From the NCBI GenBank assembly GCA_019745195.1, contig JAIETL010000036.1, forward strand, positions 1 to 64,000: a stretch of 64,000 nt of DNA. The letters run 5' to 3'. A program made the position numbers and the translations under genes. How positions within the stretch are numbered: position 1 is the first letter of the stretch; each line of letters opens with the position of its first letter. This DNA comes from Beijerinckiaceae bacterium. Its GTDB lineage: Bacteria; Pseudomonadota; Alphaproteobacteria; Rhizobiales; Beijerinckiaceae. Positions 43,168 through 52,035 of the stretch are shown piece by piece. The notes beneath the pieces were generated by a model, which saw nothing but the letters and a program-made list of their open reading frames with translations, was not told the DNA's origin and searched no databases.

Positions 43168-44607
43168 GTGGTATCCAGGAACTCGGCATTCAAGCAACTC
43201 GCGGTCGTGGCTTTTGTTGCATTGACCCTCGGCGGCTGCGAGGAGGATCGCTATCGCGGCTCCGCCCGGCATCACATTCCGATCCCCTCCGCCACCTACA
43301 CGCTGATGTCCGAGAAGGGCATGAGCAAGGACCAGCCGATCCTGATCCGCTCCTACAAGAAGGAATCAGAGCTCGAGGTCTGGAAGCGCAAGGCCACCGG
43401 CGAATACGCGCTGCTCAAGACCTATCCGATGTGCCGCTGGTCGGGTCAGCTCGGCCCGAAGATCCGCGAGGGCGACCGGATGGCGCCGGAGGGCTTCTAC
43501 GCCATCAGCCCGGCGCAGATGAACCCGAACTCGTCCTTCTACGTCTCGTTCAACATGGGCTATCCCAACGCCTATGATCGCTCCTATGGCCGCACCGGCG
43601 CGCATCTGATGGTGCATGGTGCCTGCTCCTCGGCCGGCTGCTATTCGATGACCGACGACCAGATGGGCGAGATCTACGCCCTGGTCCGCGAGGCCCATAA
43701 TGGCGGGCAGAAGACCGTGCAGATGCAGGCGCTGCCGTTCCGGATGACGCCGGAAAATCTCGCCAAGCACCGGATGGACCCCAACATCGCCTTCTGGAAG
43801 AACCTGAAGGAAGGCGCGGACTATTTCGACATCGCCCGCGACGAGCCGCAGGTTTCGGTGGCGGGCGGACGTTACGTTTTCAATCGCGACGCCAGCGGCC
43901 AGACGCTCGCCAGTCCATCGGTGGTCGAGGCCGTGCAGCGCAAGCGTCAGCAGGACGAGACGCAGGTCGCGGCGCTCGTCGCCAAGGGCACGCCGGCGGT
44001 CAAGCTGCTCTATGACGACGGCGACAGCCACGCCTCGTTCAAGCGCGCGCTGGCGGCGAATGGCTCGGATTCGCTGAACCGCAGCGCCGCCTGGGGCTCG
44101 CGCGATGTCGGCGTCAGTCGGCCGGACGCGATCAGCACCGGCCCGCGCGTCGTCGTGCTCGACAATAGCGGCAAGGCCCGCGCCACCGTCCGAGCCGAAT
44201 CGGCCGATTACGACGCTGTGCTTGCCGCCGTCGCCGCCGCTGCCGAGCCCGCAAAAGTCGAAGCGAGCAAGCCCGAGCCCGCCAGGCCGGCTGTCGCCTC
44301 GGCCGCAAGCCAGGTCGCCAAAGTGTCGCCGGGTGCGGCGCAGGCGGCTCCGGTCGCCGTCGCCCAGCCCGAGGCCGCGCAGCCTGAGACGAGCGCGCCT
44401 TTCTATCAGCGCGCGCTCAGCTTCGTGCCGTTGATCGGCGGCGGTTCGCAACCCCAGCCTGCTGTGTCCGCTCCGGTCGCATCCGTCGTGCCGTCTTCGC
44501 CGACCAGCATCCTCGCCCCGTTGCCGCCGCGGCGTGCCGACGGGTTGCGCACGACCCGGCTTGACCAGCCGGCCGCCGCCTATGCGAGCCAGCCAGCGAC
44601 ACGCTGA
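43168..44607 (+). CDS. L,D-transpeptidase (YkuD) lipoprotein with long Ala/Pro tail
   Basis: A 479-residue envelope protein. The lipobox LGGC (about residues 21-24) predicts lipidation. The YkuD-type domain has the catalytic motif HGACSSAGCYSM (about 150-161), so it should cross-link peptidoglycan or attach proteins to it. After about residue 245 the protein becomes low-complexity, rich in Ala, Pro and Val, to the end, perhaps a flexible spacer. A GTG at 43168 is the start, before the signal peptide. It stands alone between accA and a porin gene. Confidence 0.88.
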   Translation: MVSRNSAFKQLAVVAFVALTLGGCEEDRYRGSARHHIPIPSATYTLMSEKGMSKDQPILIRSYKKESELEVWKRKATGEYALLKTYPMCRWSGQLGPKIREGDRMAPEGFYAISPAQMNPNSSFYVSFNMGYPNAYDRSYGRTGAHLMVHGACSSAGCYSMTDDQMGEIYALVREAHNGGQKTVQMQALPFRMTPENLAKHRMDPNIAFWKNLKEGADYFDIARDEPQVSVAGGRYVFNRDASGQTLASPSVVEAVQRKRQQDETQVAALVAKGTPAVKLLYDDGDSHASFKRALAANGSDSLNRSAAWGSRDVGVSRPDAISTGPRVVVLDNSGKARATVRAESADYDAVLAAVAAAAEPAKVEASKPEPARPAVASAASQVAKVSPGAAQAAPVAVAQPEAAQPETSAPFYQRALSFVPLIGGGSQPQPAVSAPVASVVPSSPTSILAPLPPRRADGLRTTRLDQPAAAYASQPATR

Positions 44608-44841
44608 TAGGTTGAGCGATTGATCGTCACGCGCGCGGGCGTGACGCAAATGCAACATACACCTGCTTTGTCGGCCGCGCCTGTTTCGGGGGCATGAAAA
44701 CAAGGTCCGATAGACCGTTTTGCCTATTCACTGAGCGATCTGCAAAAAACCTGTTCTTGCCGATTTCGGTCTTTGGCCGGCTTCATCATGGCGAAAGCGC
44801 GGCGATCTTCGCGCGTATTCGGTCATGTCACGGAGCTGAAG

Positions 44842-45765
44842 ATGGCTTTTGAATTGTCCCGTTCGTCGCTTGCCGGCATCGCTCTTTCGATGAGCGTTCT
44901 CGCCGGGGGGGTCCAGGCGTCCGATCTGCCGAGCCGCAAGGGCGCGCCGGTGGCTCCGCTGCCGCCGGCGATCACGTGGATCGACGCCGCGATCAGCGTC
45001 AAGGCGCTGACCGACTACAATTTCCGCGGCATCTCGCAGACCGACCGCAAGCCCGCCATCCAGGGCTCCGTCGAACTGCAATTCTACAACAACCTGTTCT
45101 ATGTCGGTGTGTTCGGCTCCAATGTCGATCTGGCGACCAGCCCGCCGGCCGAAATCGACTTCTTCGCCGGCATCAGGCCGAAATTCGGCCCGGTCACCTT
45201 CGATATCGGCGTGATCCAGTATTACTACCCCGGCGAGAAGCAGTTCATCGACAATCTCGGCGTGTTCTGGACGCCCAAGAACACCGACTACACCGAAGCC
45301 GTCGGCAAGGTGAGCTATTCGAACGACCTGTTCACCGTTGGCGCCAACGTTTTTTACGCCTGGGACTGGCTCGGGCTCGGCGCCACCGCGACTTACGCGT
45401 CGGTGACGGCCAAGGTGAACATTCCACAAGTCGAGGGCCTGGCGCTCTCCGGCGAGCTCGGCCATTACTGGCTCGGTCGTACCAACCTCGCCATCTGGTC
45501 GACCAACCCGCCGACCAACCTGCCCGACTACGCCTACTGGAACGTCGGCGTCTCCTACACCTACAAGAACCTGACCGCCGACATCCGCTATCACGACACC
45601 AACCTGTCGAAGACCGATTGCTTCCTGTTGACCTCCGACCCGCGCGGCGTGGCGCGCGGCAACGCCGGCGGGCGCTTCTCGTCGAACTGGTGCAATCCTT
45701 CCGTGGTCGCCTCGCTGTCCTTCGACATCACGGCGAGCAGCATCGGCATCTTCGCGCCGAAGTAA
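44842..45765 (+). CDS. TorF-family putative porin
   Basis: A 307-residue outer-membrane beta-barrel protein. A signal peptide (cleavage near GVQASD) is followed by alternating amphipathic strands and TorF-family blocks (VKALTDYNFRGISQTDRKPA; VYYYPGE-like IQYYYPGEKQF; DYTEAVGKVSYS). The function of the family is unknown, and transport is assumed. ATG at 44842 follows CGGAGCTGAAG. The long 234-base region upstream contains a hairpin (GTCACGC/GCGTGAC, 44626-44645) after the previous gene. A strong terminator follows the porin gene. Confidence 0.87.
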   Translation: MAFELSRSSLAGIALSMSVLAGGVQASDLPSRKGAPVAPLPPAITWIDAAISVKALTDYNFRGISQTDRKPAIQGSVELQFYNNLFYVGVFGSNVDLATSPPAEIDFFAGIRPKFGPVTFDIGVIQYYYPGEKQFIDNLGVFWTPKNTDYTEAVGKVSYSNDLFTVGANVFYAWDWLGLGATATYASVTAKVNIPQVEGLALSGELGHYWLGRTNLAIWSTNPPTNLPDYAYWNVGVSYTYKNLTADIRYHDTNLSKTDCFLLTSDPRGVARGNAGGRFSSNWCNPSVVASLSFDITASSIGIFAPK

Positions 45766-45792
45766 GCGCAGCATTCCACGCGTCAATCGACG

Positions 45793-45820
45793 AGGGCCGC
45801 TCTCCGGAGCGGCCCTTTCG
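45793..45820. terminator. Hairpin terminator between porin and marR
   Basis: A perfect 10-base-pair stem (AGGGCCGCTC / GAGCGGCCCT) with loop TCCG lies between two convergent genes. TTT follows on the plus side. It can serve the porin transcript and possibly the marR transcript. Confidence 0.75.
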
Positions 45821-45840
45821 CGTTTCGGAAGCGTCGCGCC

Positions 45841-46323
45841 TCAGCTTTCCAGGGCCTTGCCGACGCGGCGCATCATCGCGCCGACGAGGTCGCATTCCTC
45901 GTCGCTCAACACCTGCATCATCGCCTCGATCCGCTCGACATGGATCGCCATGGCCTTGCGGGTCAGGGCCTCGCCATCGGGCGTCAGCCAGAGCCTTCTG
46001 ACCCGGCGATCTGTCTCGTCGCCCTGGCGCATCACGAGGTCTCGCCGCTCCAGCTCGGGCAGCAGCATGCTCATGGCGCTGCGGCCGACGAAGAGCTTTT
46101 CCGCCAGCGCCTGCTGCGTCAGCCCCGGCGCGTGGAAGATGTTGGCCAGCACGTCGTAATGCGCGAGCTGTATGCCGAGCGGCGCCAGAGCCTCGGTAAA
46201 GGCCTTCTTCCAGAGCGCGTGGACGCGTGCGACAGCGATCCAGTTGTGGAAGCGCGGCAGGTCCCAGGGCAGGCGCTGCTCATGCGGCTGCGTGGCCAAT
46301 TCAGCCTCTTGCTTTTTGTTCAT
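45841..46323 (-). CDS. MarR-family transcriptional regulator
   Basis: A 160-residue winged-helix regulator: helix-turn-helix LTQQALAEKLFVGRSAMSML (about residues 70-89) followed by the wing LVMRQGDETDRRVRRLWLTP. ATG at 46323 is chosen since the MarR pattern starts soon after; the longer frame runs through the divergent promoter. A perfect palindrome begins three bases upstream of this ATG, consistent with self-repression. There is no obvious ribosome site, so the mRNA may be leaderless. The likely target is the divergent hydrolase gene. Confidence 0.9.
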   Translation of the reverse strand: MNKKQEAELATQPHEQRLPWDLPRFHNWIAVARVHALWKKAFTEALAPLGIQLAHYDVLANIFHAPGLTQQALAEKLFVGRSAMSMLLPELERRDLVMRQGDETDRRVRRLWLTPDGEALTRKAMAIHVERIEAMMQVLSDEECDLVGAMMRRVGKALES

Positions 46324-46326
46324 GGT

Positions 46327-46342
46327 TGAACATACTTGTTCA
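46327..46342. promoter_or_regulatory. Palindromic operator between marR and hydrolase
   Basis: TGAACA-TACT-TGTTCA is a perfect 16-base palindrome in the 45-base gap between the divergent marR and hydrolase genes. A further TTGAAC half-site lies at 46346-46351. MarR dimers typically bind 16-20 base palindromes of this kind, so this is the likely operator for both genes. Confidence 0.7.
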
Positions 46343-46368
46343 GCATTGAACGAAATCGAGGTTTCGCC

Positions 46369-47274
46369 ATGTCTGGTGCCGCACTCCGTCTGTTCCGCCC
46401 GCTGGTCGGGGTCACGAGTCTGATTGCGCCGGGGCCCGTCGGCCGCCTTGCCTTCAGGGCCTTCTGCACGCCCCCGCGCCAAAAGCAGGAAAACGCCAAT
46501 CGCAACCCTGCCGTCAAGTCCGCGTCAGCGCGACTGGCGGGAGGGCGGCCCATCGCGATCCCGTTTCCCTGCGGCTCGGTCGCGGCCTATGTCTTCGAGC
46601 CGGCGACTCCAGCCGCTCCGCCGGCGCAAACCCAGACCGTCATCCTCGTGCATGGCTGGAGCGGACGGGCCGCCTACATGACCGCCTTCGTGGCCCCGCT
46701 GGTCGAGGCGGGTTTTCGCGTCGTCGCCTTCGACCTCCCCGCGCATGGAGAATCGACCGGCAGCGAACTCAACATCCCGATCGGCGTCGCGAGCCTCACG
46801 GCCGTCGCGCGGGCCTTCGCACCGGTTCATGCGCTGGTGACGCATTCCTTCGGCGGCTCGATCGCGCTTGCCGCGCTCGCCGGCACGGTGCCGGGCCAGT
46901 CACGCGTCAAGGCGGACAAGCTCGCCATGATCGCCGCGCCGTCCTCGATGGCAGGCGTCACGCGCCGCTTCGGTTCCACGATCGGGCTCGGCGCGCGTGG
47001 CCAACGGGCGCTGGAGCGCCGCATCCATGTCGTCGCCGGCGCGCCGGTCGAGGCGTTCGAGGGCCGCGCGCAACTGGCTGCGCTGCGGCTGTCGACGCTG
47101 GTGCTGCATTGCCGCGACGATCGTGAACTGGGGCTGGAGAACGCGCAGGACCTGGCGGCGGCGGGCGATTTCGTCCGGCTGGAGACGCTGGCCGGGCTCG
47201 GCCACCGCCGCATCCTGCAGGGGAAGGCGGCGATCCGCGCGGTGGCGGATTTCGTAGCCGACCCGATGCGCTAG
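46369..47274 (+). CDS. Alpha/beta-hydrolase under MarR control
   Basis: A 301-residue hydrolase: oxyanion motif VILVHGWSGRAAYM (about residues 90-103), nucleophile elbow THSFGGS (about 158-164), and a C-terminal acid and histidine in HCRDDRELG and LAGLGHRRIL. The substrate is unknown. ATG at 46369 follows CGAGG by 8 bases. It is divergent from marR with a palindromic operator between. Its stop codon shares the bases CTAG with that of the convergent hemH gene. Confidence 0.86.
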   Translation: MSGAALRLFRPLVGVTSLIAPGPVGRLAFRAFCTPPRQKQENANRNPAVKSASARLAGGRPIAIPFPCGSVAAYVFEPATPAAPPAQTQTVILVHGWSGRAAYMTAFVAPLVEAGFRVVAFDLPAHGESTGSELNIPIGVASLTAVARAFAPVHALVTHSFGGSIALAALAGTVPGQSRVKADKLAMIAAPSSMAGVTRRFGSTIGLGARGQRALERRIHVVAGAPVEAFEGRAQLAALRLSTLVLHCRDDRELGLENAQDLAAAGDFVRLETLAGLGHRRILQGKAAIRAVADFVADPMR

Positions 47275-48335
47275 ACCCAGCCCATCAGCTCCCTCTGCAC
47301 CACCTCGGTGATGGCGCGCATGCCTTCCTCGGAATCGTTCAGGCAGGGTAGATAGGCGAAGTGCTCGCCGCCATGTTCGAGGAAGATCTCGCGGTTTTCC
47401 ACGTCAAGCTCTTCCAGAGTCTCGAGGCAGTCGGCCGAGAAGCCGGGCGCGACGATGGCGAGCGATTTCGTGCCGGCCTCGGCCAGCGCCTTGACGGTCT
47501 CGTCGGTATAGGGCTGCAGCCATTCGGCCGGGCCGAAGCGCGACTGGAAGGTGAGCTTGAAGCGCTCCGGCGGCAAGCCGAGTTCCTCGCGCAGCAACCG
47601 CCAGGTCTTTGCGCACTGGCAGTGATAGGGGTCGCCCTTGAGCAGGTATTCCTTCGGCATGCCGTGGAAGGAGCAGAGGATCACCTCGGGCTCGAAATCG
47701 AGCTTCGCCAGTTCGCCGCGCATCGAATCGGCCAGCGCCCGGATATAGACCGGGTCGTCGTGATAGGGCGGCGCGACGCGCACCGCAGGCTGCCAGCGCA
47801 TCTCCATCAGGGCCCGAAAGGCCTGGTCGCAGGCCGTCGCCGAAGTCGGCGCGGCATATTGCGGATAGAGCGGCACGAGCAGGATGCGGTCGCAGCCCTG
47901 CGCCAGCAGCGCGTCGAGCCGGCTCTTCACGTCGGGAAAGCCGTAGCGCATCGCCCAGTCGAAGACGACGCGCTCTCCGGTCAGGGGTTTGAGCCGCGCC
48001 TCGAGCTGTTCGGTCTGCGAGCGGGTGATGGTCTTGAGCGGGCCTTCGTCGCGGTCGTTGTTCCAGATCGAGGCGTAGTCCTTGCCCTTCTTGCCCGGGC
48101 GCAGCGTCAGGATGACGAGATTCAGTAACGGCCACCAGATCCAGCGCGACGTCTCGATGACGCGGCGGTCGGACAGGAACTCCTTGAGATAGGCGCGCAT
48201 CGGCCAGTATGAGGTGCCTTCCGGCGTGCCGAGATTCATCAGCAGCACGCCGATCCGACCCGCTCTCACCGGCGGGTGATCGGATGGCAGCTTCACGGCG
48301 CGCATGTCCGTGGCCGGCTTGGTCTCGACTGTCAT
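47271..48335 (-). CDS. hemH: Ferrochelatase
   Basis: A 354-residue ferrochelatase, which inserts Fe2+ into protoporphyrin IX as the last step of haem synthesis. Conserved blocks are IGVLLMNLGTPEG (about residues 28-40), VPLYPQYAAPTSA (about 149-161), the catalytic histidine in ILCSFHGMPKEYL, and the metal-side glutamate in LETLEELDVENRE. The open frame extends far upstream through antisense sequence; the ATG at 48335 gives the normal family length. It lies divergent from the 5'-nucleotidase gene. Confidence 0.96.
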   Translation of the reverse strand: MTVETKPATDMRAVKLPSDHPPVRAGRIGVLLMNLGTPEGTSYWPMRAYLKEFLSDRRVIETSRWIWWPLLNLVILTLRPGKKGKDYASIWNNDRDEGPLKTITRSQTEQLEARLKPLTGERVVFDWAMRYGFPDVKSRLDALLAQGCDRILLVPLYPQYAAPTSATACDQAFRALMEMRWQPAVRVAPPYHDDPVYIRALADSMRGELAKLDFEPEVILCSFHGMPKEYLLKGDPYHCQCAKTWRLLREELGLPPERFKLTFQSRFGPAEWLQPYTDETVKALAEAGTKSLAIVAPGFSADCLETLEELDVENREIFLEHGGEHFAYLPCLNDSEEGMRAITEVVQRELMGWV

Positions 48336-48515
48336 GGTCTCAGGGTTCCTTTCCTCGTGATTTAGACGAGTTCCGGGTTTCGTCCAGTCATTGCGCGCCC
48401 ATGCGGCGGGGGTGCGACATCGCATGACGGGGCCGCAAACAGCCATGCTCCGGGCTGGCCATCGCAGCATGGCTCTTGCTAGTCTGTCGCGGTTCTCGAA
48501 AGGAAGGTTCGCCCG

Positions 48516-50036
48516 ATGAGCAAGCTCACACGCCGCAATGCGCTCGGCGTCATCGCCGCGCCGGCCGCGCTCGCCGCCACCGCGCCCGTGGCGGTCGCCC
48601 AGACGCCGGCGCCGGCTTTCACGCTGCTGCTGGTCAACGACATCTACAAGATGAGCGACGACAAGGGCAAAGGCGGCTTTGCGCGCTCGGCCGGCATCGC
48701 CAGGGCCGAGCGCGCCAAGGGCGTGCCGTTGCTGTTCTGCCATGCCGGCGACTGCTATTCGCCCTCGCTGATGTCGGGCTTCGACCAGGGCGCGCATATC
48801 GTCGCGATGCAGAACAAGATGGGCATCGACGTCTTCGTGCCGGGCAATCACGAGTTCGATTTCGGCAAGGCGAACTATCTCAAGTTGACCGCCGCGCAGA
48901 GCTATCCGACTTTTGCGGCCAATCTGCGCGATGCGGCCGGCAATGCGCTGCCCGGCCACAAGGACTCCCAGATTTTCGAGCTGGGTCCGGTGAAGGTCGG
49001 CGTGATCGGCACGACCTTCGACCCGACCCCGCAGCTCTCCAACCCTGGCGATCTGAAATTCTCCTCGACCATGGAGGCGCTGCGGCGCGAGGCGCGGACG
49101 CTGAAGACGCAAGGCGCCGACATCCTCGTCGCGGTGGTCCATGCCGACCGCGCGACCGACAACGAAATCGTGCGCTCGCGCATCGTCGATATCGTACTGA
49201 CCGGCCACGACCACGACCTCGCCATCGCCTATGACGGCAAGGTGGTGATGGTGGAGTCCAACGAGGAGGGCAACTACGTCACCGCGATCGACATCGCCGT
49301 CACCGTGACGGGCGAGGGGGCGGCCCGTCGCGTCGCCTGGACGCCGACGTTTCGCGTCAATGACTCCAGAGCCGCGACGCCCGATCCGGAGGTCGCGGCC
49401 ATCGTCAAGGGCTATGAGGCTGAGCTGTCCAAGGAACTCGACATCGACGTCGCGACGCTGGCCGCGCCGCTCGATTCGCGCACGGGCGTGATCCGGACTC
49501 AGGAGAGTGCGATCGGCAACCTGATCGCCGACGCGATCAGGGCCTCGACGGGCGCGCAGCTCGCCATCACCAATGCCGGCGGTATCCGCGCCAACAAGCA
49601 ATATGCCGCCGGCCAGAAGCTGACCCGGCGCGACGTGCTGAGCGAACTGCCCTTCGGCAACGCGACCGTGATGGTCGAGATCACCGGCAAGGACGTCAAG
49701 GACGCGATCGAAAACGGCCTGCGCGACGCGCCGCAGGGCGCGGGGCGCTTCCCGGTCGTCTCCGGCCTCGCATTCGAGGCCGATCTGAAGCAGCCGCAGG
49801 GCTCGCGCGTCACGGCGGTGATGGTCGATGGCAAGCCGATCGACATGGCCGACAAATACACCGTCGCCTCGAACAATTTCATGCTGGAGGGCGGCGACGG
49901 CTACACCGCGCTAGGCCGCGGCAGGACGCTGATCGGCCTGACCGACGGCAAGCTGATGGCCAACGAGGTCATGGTCTATCTGCGCAAGCTCGGCACGGTC
50001 GACGCCAAGGTCGAAGGGCGGGCCGTGTTGAAGTGA
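48516..50036 (+). CDS. Bifunctional metallophosphatase/5'-nucleotidase, exported
   Basis: A 506-residue protein with a twin-arginine signal (TRRNALGVIAAPAALAATAP). The N-terminal metallophosphatase domain has the motifs VNDIYK, GNHEFDFGKANY (about 111-122) and LTGHDHDLA. The C-terminal 5'-nucleotidase domain has ITNAGGIRANKQY (about 350-362), LPFGNATVMVEITGKD and SNNFMLEGGDGYT for base stacking. It should dephosphorylate nucleotides or related phosphates in the periplasm. GAAAGGAAGGTTCGCCCG precedes the ATG. It lies 13 bases before the uracil-DNA glycosylase gene. Confidence 0.92.
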   Translation: MSKLTRRNALGVIAAPAALAATAPVAVAQTPAPAFTLLLVNDIYKMSDDKGKGGFARSAGIARAERAKGVPLLFCHAGDCYSPSLMSGFDQGAHIVAMQNKMGIDVFVPGNHEFDFGKANYLKLTAAQSYPTFAANLRDAAGNALPGHKDSQIFELGPVKVGVIGTTFDPTPQLSNPGDLKFSSTMEALRREARTLKTQGADILVAVVHADRATDNEIVRSRIVDIVLTGHDHDLAIAYDGKVVMVESNEEGNYVTAIDIAVTVTGEGAARRVAWTPTFRVNDSRAATPDPEVAAIVKGYEAELSKELDIDVATLAAPLDSRTGVIRTQESAIGNLIADAIRASTGAQLAITNAGGIRANKQYAAGQKLTRRDVLSELPFGNATVMVEITGKDVKDAIENGLRDAPQGAGRFPVVSGLAFEADLKQPQGSRVTAVMVDGKPIDMADKYTVASNNFMLEGGDGYTALGRGRTLIGLTDGKLMANEVMVYLRKLGTVDAKVEGRAVLK

Positions 50037-50049
50037 AGGCGCGCCGCGC

Positions 50050-50751
50050 GTGGGCGGCCGCTACCGGACGGCGCTCGAGACCTTCCTCGCCTCGCCGGCT
50101 GCTGCGGGCTGGCGCGAGCTTGGCGTCTTCGCCGACGGCGCGGCCGCACGGGCGGCGGACGCCGTGGATGCCGATGCCGCGCGCGGTGCGGTCGTCGCGC
50201 CATCTCCCGAAAAGGCCTTTGCCGCGCTGTCGTTGACGCCACTGGAGAGCGTCCGCGTCGTCATTCTGGGTCAGGACCCTTATCCGACGCCGGGCCACGC
50301 CAACGGGCTCGCCTTCTCCTATGTCGGCGGGCCGCGCCTGCCAAAGTCGCTGGTCAACATCTATCGCGAACTGGCTGACGATCTCGGTCGCCCAGTCCTG
50401 CGCGATGGCGATCTGTCCGACTGGGCCCGCGATGGCGTGCTGCTGCTCAACACCGCGCTGACCGTGCGCGAAGGGGCGAGCCAGGCCGGGTCGCATCTGC
50501 GGCTGGGCTGGGGCGCGGTGACGGATGCGGTAATCGCGCATGTCTCACGGAGTCGGCCCCATGTCGTCTTCATTCTCTGGGGCAATCCGGCTCAAGCGAA
50601 GCGGGCGCTGATCGACGAGAGGAGGCATCTGGTGATCGCCAGCCCGCATCCCTCGCCGCTCTCGGCGCATCGCGGGTTTTTCGGGTCACGGCCGTTTTCG
50701 CAGGCGAATGACTGGCTCGTGGCGTATGGGGAGAAGCCGGTCGGCTGGTAG
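50050..50751 (+). CDS. ung: Uracil-DNA glycosylase, family 1
   Basis: A 233-residue UDG that removes uracil from DNA. The water-activating loop is GQDPYPTPGHANGLAFS (about residues 74-90) and the leucine intercalation loop is SPHPSPLSAHRGFFGSRPFS (about 199-218), both complete. GTG at 50050 is the start, as no nearer ATG precedes the conserved part. It is close behind the 5'-nucleotidase gene, so read-through transcription is likely, but functions are unrelated. Confidence 0.95.
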   Translation: MGGRYRTALETFLASPAAAGWRELGVFADGAAARAADAVDADAARGAVVAPSPEKAFAALSLTPLESVRVVILGQDPYPTPGHANGLAFSYVGGPRLPKSLVNIYRELADDLGRPVLRDGDLSDWARDGVLLLNTALTVREGASQAGSHLRLGWGAVTDAVIAHVSRSRPHVVFILWGNPAQAKRALIDERRHLVIASPHPSPLSAHRGFFGSRPFSQANDWLVAYGEKPVGW

Positions 50752-50771
50752 ACCCTGCTCTGCGGACAGCC

Positions 50772-52004
50772 TCACCCTACCGGCCTCTCATCCGCGATGA
50801 CCTTGCCGTCGTTCGGCAGCGCGCCGAGCGGCAGCACTTCCACCCGGCCCTTCAGCTTGGTGACCTGCTGCAGGGTGGACGAAACCGCGTCGATCAGGCC
50901 TGCCGGTTCCGCATAGATCTCGGCGCGCAAGGTCATGGTGTCGACTTCGTCCGCTCGGCCTACGACGAGCCGCAGTTTGGCGATCTCGGCATGGCGGCGG
51001 GCGATCTCGGCGACCTGCTCGGGCCGCACGAACATGCCCTTGATCTTGGCGGTCTGGTCGGCGCGGCCCATCCAGCCCCTGATCCGGCTGTTGGTGCGCC
51101 CGCAGGCGCTCACGCCCGGCATGATCGCGGTGAGATCGCCGACGGCGAGCCTGATCTGGGGATGATGCGGATCGAGATTGGTGACGACGATCTCGCCGAC
51201 CTCGCCCTCGGCGACCGGATCGCCCGTGCCGGGGCGGACGATCTCGACGATGAGGTTCTCGTTCAAGACGAGCCCTTCGCGCGCCGACGTCTCATAGGCG
51301 ATGACGCCGACATCGGCGGTGGCGTAGAGCTGGTAGGCGTCGATGCCGCGTTCGCGCACGAAAGCCTGCAGCGAGGGCGGGAAGGCCGCGCCCGAGACGA
51401 CAGCGCGCCTGATGCAGGCGATGTCGACGCCGCGCGCCTGCGCCGCCTCGATCAGGATCTTGAGGAAATCGGGCGTGCCCGCATAGCAGGAGGGGCGATA
51501 GGCGGAGATCACCTCCATCTGCTGCTCGGTATTGCCGGGGCCGGCCGGGATCACCGCGCAGCCGAGCGCGCGGGCGGCCGAATCCATGATGAAGCCGCCC
51601 GGCGTCAGGTGGTAGCCGAAGGTGTTCAGCACCACGTCCCCGGCGCGGAAGCCGGCGGCGAACAGACCCCGCGCCGCGCCCCACGGGTCGCTGCCGGTCC
51701 CTTCCGGCTCGAAGATCGGGCCGGGCGAGGTGAAGAGCCGGCCGAAGGAGCCCAGCGGAGCCGAAACGAAACCGCCGAACGGGGGGCTGAGCTTCTGCAG
51801 GGCCGGCATGTCGGCCTTGCGCAGGATCGGCAGGGTCGAGAGCGCGTTGCGATCAGTGGCTGCGGCGGGATCGATCGCGCCGAGATGGGCGGCATAGCCC
51901 GGGGTCGCGAGCGCCGCCGTGAGCACCGCCGGCAGTCTGGCGAACAGGTCGGCCTCGCGCGAATCGGTCGAGCGGATTTCGAGATCGTCGTGATGATCGC
52001 TCAT
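50772..52004 (-). CDS. Phenylacetate-CoA ligase-like (PaaK family) protein
   Basis: A 410-residue AMP-forming ligase of the PaaK family. Visible are the nucleotide loop SPGPIFEPEGTGSD (about residues 92-105), the YATADVGVIAYE active-site motif (about 227-238) and the C-terminal GRADQTAKIKGMFVRPEQV hinge and domain. PaaK converts phenylacetate to phenylacetyl-CoA; this homologue may act on another aryl or acyl acid. It heads a minus-strand series with the metallopeptidase and ABC genes after it at short gaps, though in a separate function group. Confidence 0.86.
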   Translation of the reverse strand: MSDHHDDLEIRSTDSREADLFARLPAVLTAALATPGYAAHLGAIDPAAATDRNALSTLPILRKADMPALQKLSPPFGGFVSAPLGSFGRLFTSPGPIFEPEGTGSDPWGAARGLFAAGFRAGDVVLNTFGYHLTPGGFIMDSAARALGCAVIPAGPGNTEQQMEVISAYRPSCYAGTPDFLKILIEAAQARGVDIACIRRAVVSGAAFPPSLQAFVRERGIDAYQLYATADVGVIAYETSAREGLVLNENLIVEIVRPGTGDPVAEGEVGEIVVTNLDPHHPQIRLAVGDLTAIMPGVSACGRTNSRIRGWMGRADQTAKIKGMFVRPEQVAEIARRHAEIAKLRLVVGRADEVDTMTLRAEIYAEPAGLIDAVSSTLQQVTKLKGRVEVLPLGALPNDGKVIADERPVG

Positions 52005-52035
52005 CGGTCCTGTCCTTGCGACTGTCGGTTCGCCA

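Noticed and set aside
48336-49601. Upstream extension of the ferrochelatase frame to 776 codons
   Set aside because: The added part is antisense to the 5'-nucleotidase gene and has low-complexity composition. Ferrochelatase similarity starts at the ATG at 48335.
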